Under the pieces are notes generated by a model. The model was not told the DNA's origin. It ran no database searches and saw only the letters and a program-made list of their open reading frames with translations. The position numbers and the translations under genes were made by a program. Shown here piece by piece: positions 48,123-57,069 of a stretch of DNA of 64,000 nt (the first letter of the stretch is position 1; every line of letters starts with the position of its first letter). Source of the DNA: Janthinobacterium rivuli. GTDB lineage: Bacteria > Pseudomonadota > Gammaproteobacteria > Burkholderiales > Burkholderiaceae_D. The stretch spans positions 6,138,001 through 6,202,000 of the forward strand of contig NZ_CP121464.1 in the NCBI RefSeq assembly GCF_029690045.1. The letters run 5' to 3'.

Positions 48123-49244
48123 ATGAGCAAGAAGAAAGTCGTTATCGGCATGTCGGGCGGGGTCGATTCCTCGGTCGCGGCATGGATGCTGAAGGAACAA
48201 GGCTATGAAGTCATCGGCCTGTTCATGAAAAACTGGGAAGATGACGACGATTCGGAATACTGCTCCACACGCCAGGACTGGATCGACGCGGCCAGCGTGG
48301 CCGACGTCATCGGCGTCGACATCGAAGCCGTCAATTTCGCCTCCGAATACAAGGACCGCGTGTTCGCCGATTTTCTGCGCGAATACCAGGCCGGCCGCAC
48401 GCCGAATCCGGACGTGCTGTGCAACGCCGAAATCAAGTTCAAGGCCTTCCTCGACCACGCCATGACCCTGGGCGCCGACCTGATCGCCACCGGCCACTAT
48501 GCGCGCGTGCGCCAGGCGCCCACCGATGCAGGCCGCTATGAACTGCTGAAAGCCGTCGACGCCAGCAAGGACCAAAGCTACTTCCTGCACCGGTTGAACC
48601 AGGCGCAGTTGTCGAAAACCCTGTTTCCGCTCGGTGAAATCCCGAAGACGGAAGTACGCCAGATCGCCGAGAAACTGGCGCTGCCGAACGCGCAAAAGAA
48701 GGATTCCACGGGCATCTGTTTTATCGGCGAACGCCCGTTCCGCGAATTTTTGAACCGCTACCTGTCCTACAAGCCGGGCCCGATGAAAACGGCCGACGGC
48801 AAGACCGTGGGCGAACACGTGGGGCTGAGTTTTTATACCCTGGGCCAGCGCAAGGGCATCGGCATCGGCGGCGTGAAGTCGTATCAGAATGCGGACGGCA
48901 GCAGCGACGCCTGGTATGTGGCGCGCAAGGATATCGCCAACAATACCCTGTGGGTGGTGCAGGGCCATGACCACCCGTGGCTGCTGTCGCCGGCCTTGAC
49001 GGCCGACCAGGCCAGCTGGGTTGCCGGCGTGGCGCCGCAAGCAGGTGCATTGAGCGCCAAGACGCGCTACCGCCAGGCCGACGTGGCTTGCCAGCTGCTG
49101 CCGGACGGGAATGAACACTTCAGCCTGGCCTTCGACCAGGCGCAATGGGCCGTCACGCCAGGCCAGTCGGCCGTGCTGTACGACGGCGACGTGTGCCTCG
49201 GCGGCGGCATCATCGCCAGCGCGAGCGGCCTGGAAGGCGTCTAA
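48123..49244 (+). CDS. mnmA: tRNA-uridine 2-sulfurtransferase MnmA
   Basis: 373 aa; inserts sulfur at position 2 of wobble uridine 34. PP-loop [15 protein letters not shown] near residue 10; catalytic Cys pair in [12 protein letters not shown] and [11 protein letters not shown]; substrate loops [11 protein letters not shown] and TGHYARV. Its stop overlaps that of the convergent receiver-domain gene. Confidence 0.97.
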   Translation: MSKKKVVIGMSGGVDSSVAAWMLKEQGYEVIGLFMKNWEDDDDSEYCSTRQDWIDAASVADVIGVDIEAVNFASEYKDRVFADFLREYQAGRTPNPDVLCNAEIKFKAFLDHAMTLGADLIATGHYARVRQAPTDAGRYELLKAVDASKDQSYFLHRLNQAQLSKTLFPLGEIPKTEVRQIAEKLALPNAQKKDSTGICFIGERPFREFLNRYLSYKPGPMKTADGKTVGEHVGLSFYTLGQRKGIGIGGVKSYQNADGSSDAWYVARKDIANNTLWVVQGHDHPWLLSPALTADQASWVAGVAPQAGALSAKTRYRQADVACQLLPDGNEHFSLAFDQAQWAVTPGQSAVLYDGDVCLGGGIIASASGLEGV

Positions 49245-49654
49245 CTATTGCCTTGCGCGGCGGCAGCCAAGGCCTGCTGCTGCTTGCGCACCATGGCAAT
49301 GACCGTGTTGCGCACGGTTTTCAGGACCGTGTCTGCCATGAACGGTTTCACGATGAAGCCCGACACGCCCATGGCGTGGGCCGCCTGCAGCGAGGCGGCA
49401 TCGATGCCGCCCGAGACCATGAAAATGAGCGTCTTCGGATACTGGGCGCGGATGGTTTGCACCACATTCGTCCCATCTTCCACCTGTTCGCGCGCGATGC
49501 ACACGAAATGCGGATGGTGCTTGACCAGCAGCGCCAGCCCCAGCGCGCTCGTATGCGTCTGCCCGCAGACATCGTAGCCGCCATCGGTCAGGACCGTGTT
49601 CAGCAGGCCGCGCGCCACGGCGCTGCTATCGATCAGGACTGTCTTTAACATCAT
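49241..49654 (-). CDS. Stand-alone receiver-domain protein lacking the phospho-acceptor Asp
   Basis: 137 aa, a single CheY-like domain with no output domain. Aligned with CheY, the acidic pair is reduced to D9-S10 (VLIDSS), the phosphorylated Asp position reads Ala (A54 in [13 protein letters not shown], with one residue deleted after it), the switch Thr is Ser81 and the Lys is kept (K103 in FIVKPF). So it is probably a pseudo-receiver that signals by protein contact rather than phosphotransfer. It lies 38 bases downstream of the exonuclease gene on the same strand. Confidence 0.85.
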   Translation of the reverse strand: MMLKTVLIDSSAVARGLLNTVLTDGGYDVCGQTHTSALGLALLVKHHPHFVCIAREQVEDGTNVVQTIRAQYPKTLIFMVSGGIDAASLQAAHAMGVSGFIVKPFMADTVLKTVRNTVIAMVRKQQQALAAAAQGNS

Positions 49655-49692
49655 GATTTACTTCCCTTGCTTGATTGTTCTTGCCTGGCGCT

Positions 49693-50466
49693 CTACTTTT
49701 CCCACGCCAGCTTGTTCCAGGTGACACCCAAGGTCACGTCGGTCTTGAGTTCCACTAACTTTCTTGAAAGATACAGTATTTCCCGCTCTTTTCGCAGGCT
49801 TTCACCCAGCGCACCGGGCAAAATGCCCGCGCCGGCCATCACGGCGTCGATATTGCCGTAGGCGCGCAACAGTTTCGCGCCCGTCTTCAGGCCGATTTTC
49901 GACACGCCGGGGATGCTGTCGGTGACGTCGCCCATCAGCGCCAGCAGGTCGGGCAGCAGTTCCGGCGGCACGCCGAACTTTTTCTCGACCCAGGCGTGGT
50001 CGTGCCAGATGCCCTTGAAGTGATCCCAGACGAGCGCGCCGTGCGCGATCAGGCCATGCAAATCCTTGTCGGTAGTGGCGATGACGGCCGCGCCGCGCCC
50101 CTCGTGCAGCCAGCGCATGACGGCCGTGCCGATCACGTCGTCGGCCTCGACCTCGGGAATGCTGACCACGTGCATGCCGAAGCTGGCCAGGGTGTCGTAA
50201 AAGCCGGGCAAGGCGTCGCGCAGCACCTGCGGCATGGGCTGGCGCCCCTCGCGGTAACCGGCATACAGGGCGTGGCGCCAGGTCGGGCCACCGAAATCGA
50301 AGGCCGGCAGGATGTGCGTCGGCTCGTGGTCGTTGATGAGAGTGCGGAATGACGACAGCGCATGGCGCAGCGCGATCTCCGCCTTCAGGTCGGAATCGGG
50401 TTCAGGACTGGCTTCGTAGACGCGGCGTACGATATTCAAGCCGTCGATAGCGAGGAGTCGGGCCAT
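49693..50466 (-). CDS. 5'-3' exonuclease/flap endonuclease-like protein (Xni type)
   Basis: 257 aa. Resembles the nuclease domain of DNA polymerase I and E. coli ExoIX/Xni: LLAIDGLNIVRRVYE at the N-terminus, metal-binding VEADDVIGTAV and ATTDKDLHGL, and helix-hairpin-helix DSIPGVSKIGLKTGAKLL. Such enzymes cut 5' flaps during repair and lagging-strand processing. No polymerase domain is attached. Confidence 0.9.
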   Translation of the reverse strand: MARLLAIDGLNIVRRVYEASPEPDSDLKAEIALRHALSSFRTLINDHEPTHILPAFDFGGPTWRHALYAGYREGRQPMPQVLRDALPGFYDTLASFGMHVVSIPEVEADDVIGTAVMRWLHEGRGAAVIATTDKDLHGLIAHGALVWDHFKGIWHDHAWVEKKFGVPPELLPDLLALMGDVTDSIPGVSKIGLKTGAKLLRAYGNIDAVMAGAGILPGALGESLRKEREILYLSRKLVELKTDVTLGVTWNKLAWEK

Positions 50467-50561
50467 GCGGTAAGTGGATACTGATTGAATTGATCATTTT
50501 ACCGTATGGAGCAAGCACTATTCCCCGCGAATTCCGCTTGGCAGGTTTTACGCGGCGTAAC

Positions 50562-50681
50562 AACGCCTAACAAAACCGTAGCGAGCGGAAGTGAATTGTG
50601 GCTAAGAAGCGCAACCGTACTCAAGTACGGTGAGCATCGCAGGCCGCAAGTCGCGACGCGCAGTAGGTTTGGTTCGGCGTT
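50562..50681. repeat. 120-bp element with terminal inverted repeats (MITE-like)
   Basis: Left end AACGCCTAACAAAACC (50562-50577) and right end GGTTTGGTTCGGCGTT (50666-50681) are inverted copies matching at 14 of 16 positions. A central palindrome CCGTACT-CA-AGTACGG is at 50615-50630. It encodes nothing and ends 1 base before the GST stop codon. Structure fits a small non-autonomous mobile element or a folded RNA repeat; copy number is unknown. Confidence 0.55.
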
Positions 50682-50682
50682 C

Positions 50683-51354
50683 TCATTTGGCGAAATCGTA
50701 GGGCCCGCCTTTTTCCAGGGCGCGCTGGTAGGCCGGGCGCGCATGGATGCGCTGCAGGAACGCCGTCAGCTTCGGCAGTCGCTCGTCGAGTCCGCCGCGC
50801 ATGGCGGCCGCTTCCAGCGGAAAACTCATCTGGATGTCGGCCGCCGTGAATTCATTGCCGGCAAACCATTTGCTGTTCTCCAGCTCCGCTTCCATGTAGG
50901 CCAGCTGGCTATTAATATTGGGCAGGACGAAGCTGCTCTTGACCTTGCTGGCGATGCCGCGCGCGATCGGCTTGACGAAAAACGGCATCGGCGACGATTC
51001 GACCTTGTCGAACACCAGCTTCATCAGCAGCGGCGGCATGGCCGAGCCTTCCGCGAAATGCAGCCAGTAAGTCCAGCGCAGCTTGTCCGGCGTGCCCGCC
51101 GCCGGTATCAAACGGCCATTGCCGTAGCGCTCGACCAGGTAATCGATGATGGCGCCCGATTCGGCGATGGTGTTGGCGCCATCGGTGATCACGGGCGACT
51201 TGCCCAGCGGATGCACGGCTTTCAAGGAAGCGGGCGCCAGCATGGTTTTCGGGTCGCGCTGGTAGCGCTTGACCTCGTAGTCGAGGCCCAGCTCTTCAAG
51301 CAGCCAGAGCACGCGCTGCGAGCGCGAGTTGTTCAGATGGTGGACGACGATCAT
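50683..51354 (-). CDS. Glutathione S-transferase
   Basis: 223 aa. Thioredoxin-like N-terminal domain (VVHHLNNSRSQRVLWLLEEL, with Ser-Arg-Ser in the glutathione-activating position; LGKSPVITDGANTIAESGAI) and an all-helical C-terminal domain (FTAADIQMSFPLEAA). It conjugates or reduces electrophiles with glutathione; natural substrate unknown. The repeat element abuts its 3' end. Confidence 0.92.
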   Translation of the reverse strand: MIVVHHLNNSRSQRVLWLLEELGLDYEVKRYQRDPKTMLAPASLKAVHPLGKSPVITDGANTIAESGAIIDYLVERYGNGRLIPAAGTPDKLRWTYWLHFAEGSAMPPLLMKLVFDKVESSPMPFFVKPIARGIASKVKSSFVLPNINSQLAYMEAELENSKWFAGNEFTAADIQMSFPLEAAAMRGGLDERLPKLTAFLQRIHARPAYQRALEKGGPYDFAK

Positions 51355-51517
51355 GGTTTTCCCGGTAACGATGGTTGAGTTCCAGTATAGCCGGGGACGG
51401 CCGGATCGGGTCGGCGCAAGCGAATCGACGAAAAAATTGCGAAAAACAGTATTTTCAATTGATAACTTTTCAATAATCCCTTATCTTGTTTTGTTTCCAA
51501 TCAGTAAGGAAACCCCT

Positions 51518-52570
51518 GTGGATTTCGACGCAAACAACACTACTCCCAGACAAGAAGCCATCACCTTCAGCGCCACCGGCAGCGAATACTTCCGTATCTG
51601 GATCGTCAACCTGCTGCTGAGCATCGTCACCCTGGGCATTTACTCCGCCTGGGCCAAGGTGCGCCGCAACCGCTATTTCTATTCCAGCACCCACCTGGCT
51701 GGCAGCAGCTTCGAATACCATGGCAATGCCGTGGCCATCCTGAAGGGCCGCATCGCGGCCGTCGTGCTGATCGGCGGCTACAACATCGCCCTGAAGGTTT
51801 CGCCCATCGTGGGCCTGCTGATGTTCGTGCTGCTGGCCGCCATTTTGCCCTGGCTGATATGGAAAAGCCTGCAATTCAAGCTGTACAACACCAGCTACCG
51901 GGGCATCCGCTTCGGTTTCGGCGGCAGCGCCCGGGAAGCCTACAAGTATTTCCTGTGGCTGCCCATCCTCAATACCTTCACCCTGGGCTTGATGACGCCA
52001 TTCCTGCACCAGCGCCTGAAGCGCTTTCAGCACACGCAAAGCCGTTTCGGCGCCACCCCGTTCAGCTTTGACGCCACGGTCGGCAGCTTCTACAAGACCT
52101 ATCTGCTGTTCTTCGCGCTGCTGCTGGGCGGCCTGCTGGTCCTGATTTTCGTCGTCTTCGGCAGCGTGTTCACCTCGTTTGCGGCCAATATGAATGACAA
52201 GGCCAAGGTTGGCAGCCTGCTGTTTGCCATCGGCGCCTTGTACCTGTGGGCGTTCACCGTGCTGCCGCTGTTCATGACCATGATCCAGAACCTGATCTGG
52301 AACCATACGCGTTTGCAGCAGCACCAGTTCCAGTCGCAGCTGACCTGGGGCCGCACCACCTTCATCATGCTGACCAACCTGCTGGGCGTCGTCGTCACAC
52401 TGGGCCTGTTCGCGCCATTCGCCCATGTGCGCTGGCTGAAGTACCGCCTGGAAGCGACGTCGATGCTGGTGCACGGCAGCCTGGACGAGTTTGTCGCCGC
52501 CACGGGCCAGCAAGTGTCGGCCACCGGCGAAGGCATGGCCGACCTGCTGGACTTCGACCTGTCGATGTAA
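51518..52570 (+). CDS. YjgN-like multi-pass membrane protein (DUF898)
   Basis: 350 aa with about eight membrane segments. Repeated elements such as IVTLGIYSAWAKVRRNRYFY and FTLGLMTPFLHQRLKRF, and VTLGLFAPFAHVRWLKY, are typical of DUF898/YjgN proteins, whose function is not established. Start is GTG 51518-51520, with a TAAGGA ribosome site 7 bases upstream; the frame opens earlier but into non-coding sequence. An M48 protease follows after 3 bases. Confidence 0.88.
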   Translation: MDFDANNTTPRQEAITFSATGSEYFRIWIVNLLLSIVTLGIYSAWAKVRRNRYFYSSTHLAGSSFEYHGNAVAILKGRIAAVVLIGGYNIALKVSPIVGLLMFVLLAAILPWLIWKSLQFKLYNTSYRGIRFGFGGSAREAYKYFLWLPILNTFTLGLMTPFLHQRLKRFQHTQSRFGATPFSFDATVGSFYKTYLLFFALLLGGLLVLIFVVFGSVFTSFAANMNDKAKVGSLLFAIGALYLWAFTVLPLFMTMIQNLIWNHTRLQQHQFQSQLTWGRTTFIMLTNLLGVVVTLGLFAPFAHVRWLKYRLEATSMLVHGSLDEFVAATGQQVSATGEGMADLLDFDLSM

Positions 52571-52573
52571 GCA

Positions 52574-53584
52574 ATGCACGCCGACACGCAAGAAGACCAC
52601 GCCGCGCTGGCCGCCCGCTATTTCGACGGCCAGAGTTCGCGCCTGTACCACGTGACGCTCAGCGTGCGCGATGGAGTCGCCGTGCTGGCCGGCGATATCG
52701 CGCGCAGCTGCCCGCTGGGCGAGCTGCACGTGTCCGAACGCAGCAGCCACGCCGTGCGCAAGGTCAGCTTCTCCGACGGCGCCTACCTGGAGATCGCCGA
52801 CCAGGCGGCCTTCAACAGCCTGCTGCACGCCACGGGCCACCGCGACGGCTGGGTGGTGCGGCTGCAGCAAAGCTGGCGCGGCGCCCTGCTGGCCACGGTC
52901 GCCACCGTGCTGGCCCTGTGGCTCAGCTACCAGTACCTGCTGCCCGTGGTGGCGAAGGGGGTCGCATATGCGATTCCCCAGTCCGTCGAGCGCCAGCTGG
53001 GCCAGGGCGTGCTCGATTTCCTCGACCAGCACGTGTTTGAGGCGAGCAAGCTTGCTGACGCGCGCCAGCAAGCCCTGCGCGCCCAGTTCGCGCGCCTGGC
53101 CACGCCCGGCGACAGCACGCCCCAGCACCGCATCGTTTTCCGCAAGAGCAAGATCGGCCCGAACGCGTTTGCCCTGCCGTCCGGCGACATCGTGCTGACC
53201 GATGAAATGATCGAACTGCTGCCGGACGACCTGGCCATCATGGGCGTGCTGGCGCATGAGCTGGGGCATTTGCAGCAGCGCCACCTGACGCGGCGCATCA
53301 TCCAGACCTCGGCCGTCGGCGCCGGCGCGGCGCTGCTGTTCGGCGACGTGTCGACGGTGGTGGCGACCTTGCCGCCGCTGCTGCTGGACTTGAAGTATTC
53401 GCGCGACGTCGAACGCGACGCGGACGACTACGCCATCGCCATGCTGCGCCAGAACGGCATCCCGCTGGAACACCTGGCGCAAGTGTTTGTCGCCCTGGGC
53501 AAGCTGGACCAGGGCACACCCTACCTGTCGAGCCATCCGGCCAGCACTGAACGCATCGAGCGTATCCGCGCCGCACAACGCTGA
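52574..53584 (+). CDS. M48-family zinc metalloprotease, membrane anchored
   Basis: 336 aa. The zinc motif HELGH is at 228-232 (LAHELGHLQQRH) and the third ligand Glu is in VERDADDYAI. One membrane helix (~104-124) separates an N-terminal domain of about 95 residues from the protease, which resembles HtpX/Oma1 types that degrade damaged membrane proteins. The tight linkage to the YjgN-like gene is found in other proteobacteria and suggests joint function. Confidence 0.9.
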   Translation: MHADTQEDHAALAARYFDGQSSRLYHVTLSVRDGVAVLAGDIARSCPLGELHVSERSSHAVRKVSFSDGAYLEIADQAAFNSLLHATGHRDGWVVRLQQSWRGALLATVATVLALWLSYQYLLPVVAKGVAYAIPQSVERQLGQGVLDFLDQHVFEASKLADARQQALRAQFARLATPGDSTPQHRIVFRKSKIGPNAFALPSGDIVLTDEMIELLPDDLAIMGVLAHELGHLQQRHLTRRIIQTSAVGAGAALLFGDVSTVVATLPPLLLDLKYSRDVERDADDYAIAMLRQNGIPLEHLAQVFVALGKLDQGTPYLSSHPASTERIERIRAAQR

Positions 53585-53589
53585 TCCCG

Positions 53590-53618
53590 CGCGGCGTCCA
53601 CGGGGCGCCGCGTTCTTT
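53590..53618 (+). terminator. Probable terminator after M48 gene
   Basis: Stem CGCGGCG / CGCCGCG with a 9-base loop, then TTCTTT. It begins 6 bases after the stop. Confidence 0.6.
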
Positions 53619-53685
53619 CCCACCAACACGTTCCGCGAATCGAAGGTAGACTCGGCAGTATCAGTCTGACTTCACCGGAGTGCCC

Positions 53686-55296
53686 ATGCACCTAGTACCA
53701 TTTCGCTACCTGACCTTCATTGCGACGGCAGCCATCTTTGTCCTGTCCCTGTTTTACTACGATCATTACTGGCTGCCCGTGCTGGCCGGTGCGCTGACCC
53801 TGGTCGGCATCAGCGACCTGCTGCAAACGAAGCGCGCCCTGCGCCGCAACTACCCCATCCTCGCGCATTTCCGTTTTTTCTTCGAGAGCATCCGCCCCGA
53901 AATCCGCCAGTATTTCCTGGAAAGCGACAGCGAGGCCACGCCGTTCTCGCGCAGCCAGCGCAGCATCGTCTACCAGCGCGCCAAGGAGCAGACGGACAAG
54001 CGCCCGTTCGGCACCCAGCTCGACGTGTATGCAGCGGGCTATGAATGGATCAACCACTCCATCGCTCCCGCCAAGGTCACCGGGCACGATTTCCGCATCG
54101 AGATCGGCAACCACCCGGACTGCCCGCGCGCCAAACCGTATTCGGCCAGCGTCTTCAATATCTCGGCGATGAGCTTTGGCGCCCTGTCGGCCAACGCCAT
54201 CCTGGCCCTGAACGGCGGCGCGCGCAGCGGCGGCTTCATGCACGATACGGGCGAAGGCAGCATCAGTCCTTATCACCGCGAAAACGGTGGCGACCTGGTA
54301 TGGGAAATCGGCTCCGGCTACTTCGGCTGCCGCAATCAGGACGGCACGTTTTCGGAAGAGCGCTTCATCGCCAACGCCAGCTCGGAACAGGTGAAAATGA
54401 TCGAGCTGAAAATGTCACAGGGTGCCAAGCCGGGCCACGGCGGCGTGCTGCCCGGGCCGAAAGTGACGATCGAGATCGCCACCACGCGCGGCGTGATGGT
54501 GGGCGAGGATTGCGTCTCGCCGGCCGCGCACAGCGCCTTTTCCACGCCACTGGAAATGCTGCACTTTATCGACCGCCTGCGCACGCTCTCCGGCGGCAAG
54601 CCGACGGGCTTCAAGCTGGCCATCGGCCACCCGTGGGAATTTTTCGCCATCGTGAAAGCCATGCTGGAAACGGGCATCACGCCCGACTTCATCGTCGTCG
54701 ACGGCAGCGAAGGGGGCACGGGCGCCGCACCGCTGGAATTCACGGACCACGTGGGCACGCCGCTGCAGGAAGCGCTGGTGCTCGTGCATAACACCCTGGT
54801 GGGCGCCAACCTGCGCGCGAAGATCAAGATCGGCTGCTCGGGCAAGATCATTACGGCCTTCGACATCGCCCGCCTGCTGGCGCTGGGCGCCGACTGGTGC
54901 AATTCGGCGCGCGGCTTCATGTTCGCGCTGGGCTGCATCCAGTCGCAAAGCTGCCACACGGACCGCTGCCCCACGGGCGTGGCCACGCAAGACCCGCAAC
55001 GCCAGCGCGCGCTGGTGGTGCCCGACAAGATCGCCCGCGTGGCGCACTTCCATCAAAACACCATGAAGGCGCTGGCCGAGCTGATCGCCGCCGCCGGCCT
55101 GGCGCACCCGCAGGAACTGCGTCCGCACCACCTGGTGCGCCGCATCTCGCCGAATCAGGTGAAACTGGCTTCGGCCCTGCTGCCCTTCCTGGAAGCGGGC
55201 CAGTTGCTCGACCCGAGCCAGCTGCCGCAACTGCCGCCCGTGTTCGGCCTGTACTGGCCCAAGGCGCAAGCGGCCTCGTTCCAGCGCCTGGATTGA
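53686..55296 (+). CDS. FMN-binding glutamate synthase-like protein, membrane anchored
   Basis: 536 aa. Two N-terminal membrane segments (~8-45) precede a TIM-barrel domain like the large-subunit synthase domain of GltB: MSFGALSANAILALNGGA, SQGAKPGHGGVLPG, VVDGSEGGTGAAPLEF, and the FeS-type motif CIQSQSCHTDRCPTG. There is no glutaminase domain and no GltD-type partner nearby, so it is not a normal glutamate synthase. The role is unknown. ATG 53686 is chosen with CCGGAG upstream. Confidence 0.88.
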   Translation: MHLVPFRYLTFIATAAIFVLSLFYYDHYWLPVLAGALTLVGISDLLQTKRALRRNYPILAHFRFFFESIRPEIRQYFLESDSEATPFSRSQRSIVYQRAKEQTDKRPFGTQLDVYAAGYEWINHSIAPAKVTGHDFRIEIGNHPDCPRAKPYSASVFNISAMSFGALSANAILALNGGARSGGFMHDTGEGSISPYHRENGGDLVWEIGSGYFGCRNQDGTFSEERFIANASSEQVKMIELKMSQGAKPGHGGVLPGPKVTIEIATTRGVMVGEDCVSPAAHSAFSTPLEMLHFIDRLRTLSGGKPTGFKLAIGHPWEFFAIVKAMLETGITPDFIVVDGSEGGTGAAPLEFTDHVGTPLQEALVLVHNTLVGANLRAKIKIGCSGKIITAFDIARLLALGADWCNSARGFMFALGCIQSQSCHTDRCPTGVATQDPQRQRALVVPDKIARVAHFHQNTMKALAELIAAAGLAHPQELRPHHLVRRISPNQVKLASALLPFLEAGQLLDPSQLPQLPPVFGLYWPKAQAASFQRLD

Positions 55297-55305
55297 TGCC
55301 GGCAC

Positions 55306-55345
55306 TGCGCAAGTGGAGCAATACCACTTAATAACCACTTGCGCA
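55306..55345. promoter_or_regulatory. Operator-like palindrome upstream of nagZ-like gene
   Basis: TGCGCAAGTGG (55306-55316) and CCACTTGCGCA (55335-55345) are exact 11-bp inverted arms with an 18-base spacer that holds another CCACTT. The right arm overlaps a good promoter. A similar core, GCGCAAGTGG...CCACTTG, occurs at 62216-62237. Confidence 0.55.
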
Positions 55346-55366
55346 AAAACCCAAATCCAATACAAT
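55339..55366 (+). promoter_or_regulatory. Promoter of the nagZ-like gene
   Basis: -35 TTGCGC (55339-55344), 16-base spacer, -10 TACAAT (55361-55366). The -35 lies inside the palindrome, so binding there would repress. A 5' UTR of about 105 bases with a 7-bp stem CCGGTGA/TCACCGG (55399-55425) would follow. Confidence 0.5.
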
Positions 55367-55478
55367 ACCAAAATAAGTACAAAACCAAGGCAGCTTTTCC
55401 GGTGATTGTCCAGACGCGTCACCGGGGGCCAGAATACGGACTTGTCGTCATCAGAATGAATACCGGAGGAGTTGCAGC

Positions 55479-57020
55479 ATGGAGCAGGGTTTGCGCGAGA
55501 AAGTAGGACAGCTATTCATGGTGGGCTTCGACGCCCTGCAGGCGGACGAGCATATCAAGACCTTGATACGCGAAAAGAAGGTGGGCGGCGTGATCCTGTT
55601 CCGCCGCAACGTGCACACGCCCGCGCAAGTGTCCGCCCTGTGCCGCGAACTGCAGGAGATCAACGCGGAAGTGTCCGACATTCCGCTGCTGATCTCCATC
55701 GACCAGGAAGGCGGCATGGTGATGCGCATCGAGCAGGGCGTCACGCCAATTCCCGCCGCGATGGCCTTTCAGGCGGCCGGCTCCATCGACGACTGCGAAC
55801 GCATGAACCAGATCAGCGGCGATGAAATGCGCCAGCTGGGCATCAACCTGCTGCTCGCGCCCGTGCTCGATGTGAACAACAACCGCAACAACCCGGTCAT
55901 CGGCGTGCGCGCTTATGGCGAGGATGCCGCCACCGTCATCGCCTACGGCATGGCGGCCATGCGCGGCCAGCGCGCCAGCGGCGTGGCCGTCACCGCCAAG
56001 CATTTCCCCGGCCACGGCGACACGGCCACCGACACGCATTACGCCATGGCGCTGGTCCCGCACGACAAGGAACGCCTGCGCGCCGTGGAACTGGCGCCCT
56101 TCCGCGCGGCCATTGCCGGCGGCGTGGACGCCATCATGACGGCGCACGTGGTCTTCCCCGCCTTCGAGGCCGACACCAAGGTGCCGGCGACCTTGTCGAA
56201 AGGCGTGCTGACGGACCTGCTGCGCGGCGAGTTGAAATACCAGGGCGTGGTCATCACCGACTGCCTGGAAATGGCGGCCATTGCCGACGGCATCGGCATC
56301 GCCCAGGGCGCCATCGCCACCTTGCAGGCGGGCGCCGACATCGTCCTCATCTCGCACCGCGAAGCGCAGCAGACGGCCGCCATCGAGGCCGTCATCGCCG
56401 CCGTGGAGCGCGGCGACATCGCCATCGACCGCATCGACGCCGCTTGCGCGCGCGTGGCTGAACTCAAGCGCAACCGCGCCGTGCGCGACTGGCGCGCCCG
56501 CCCCGTCGCCCCGCCGGCGCTGATGCAACCGGCCGCCATGGCCCTGTCGCAGCTGCTGCAAAAGGCAGCCCTGCGCGTGCAGGGCGACTACCGCGCGCTC
56601 GACGCCAGCCTGCCCGTGACCCTGCTGACGGTGGAAGTGCGCTCGCGCAGCGAGATCGATGAAGTGGCGCTGGGTCGCAACAAGGAAGCGCGCAGCTCGA
56701 TGCTGCCGGCGCTGCGCGAAGCGGGCCTGGACGTGCGCGAATATGCCTTGTCGGCCGAGGCACTGGACGACGAAGTCAATGAAGCCATCGCCTTTGCGCA
56801 AGGCGCGCAACAGATCGTGCTGCAAACGTATAACGCCATGTTCGTCGATGGCCAGCGTCGCCTGGTCGAAGCCCTGCCGCAGGATAAACTGTGGCTGGTG
56901 GCGGGCCGTTTGCCGTATGACCTGGACCTGGCGCCCCACGCGCAAGGCCGCCTGGCCGCCTTCGGCTGCCGTCCGGCAGCGCTGGTGCCGGTGGTCGACA
57001 AACTGGCCGGCAAAGCGTAA
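55479..57020 (+). CDS. nagZ: NagZ-like beta-N-acetylhexosaminidase (GH3) with C-terminal extension
   Basis: 513 aa. The GH3 barrel shows LLISIDQEGGMVMRIEQG, the NagZ loop AKHFPGHGDTATDTH with its catalytic His/Asp, and nucleophile Asp in VVITDCLEMAAI. NagZ releases GlcNAc from GlcNAc-anhydroMurNAc during wall recycling. Usual proteobacterial NagZ is about 340 aa; here an extra C-terminal domain of about 170 residues (LTVEVRSRSEIDEVALG...) resembles the second domain of longer GH3 enzymes. An AGGAGTT ribosome site precedes the ATG. AmgK and MurU at 39-41 kb act downstream. Confidence 0.88.
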   Translation: MEQGLREKVGQLFMVGFDALQADEHIKTLIREKKVGGVILFRRNVHTPAQVSALCRELQEINAEVSDIPLLISIDQEGGMVMRIEQGVTPIPAAMAFQAAGSIDDCERMNQISGDEMRQLGINLLLAPVLDVNNNRNNPVIGVRAYGEDAATVIAYGMAAMRGQRASGVAVTAKHFPGHGDTATDTHYAMALVPHDKERLRAVELAPFRAAIAGGVDAIMTAHVVFPAFEADTKVPATLSKGVLTDLLRGELKYQGVVITDCLEMAAIADGIGIAQGAIATLQAGADIVLISHREAQQTAAIEAVIAAVERGDIAIDRIDAACARVAELKRNRAVRDWRARPVAPPALMQPAAMALSQLLQKAALRVQGDYRALDASLPVTLLTVEVRSRSEIDEVALGRNKEARSSMLPALREAGLDVREYALSAEALDDEVNEAIAFAQGAQQIVLQTYNAMFVDGQRRLVEALPQDKLWLVAGRLPYDLDLAPHAQGRLAAFGCRPAALVPVVDKLAGKA

Positions 57021-57037
57021 GCGCCGTACTGCAGACG

Positions 57038-57065
57038 TAAAAAAACCCGCATGCGCGGGTTTTTT
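57038..57065. terminator. Bidirectional Rho-independent terminator
   Basis: AAAAAAACCCGC-ATGC-GCGGGTTTTTT: a GC stem flanked by A-run and T-run, between the convergent nagZ-like and small membrane protein genes. Works on both strands. Confidence 0.9.
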
Positions 57066-57069
57066 CCAT

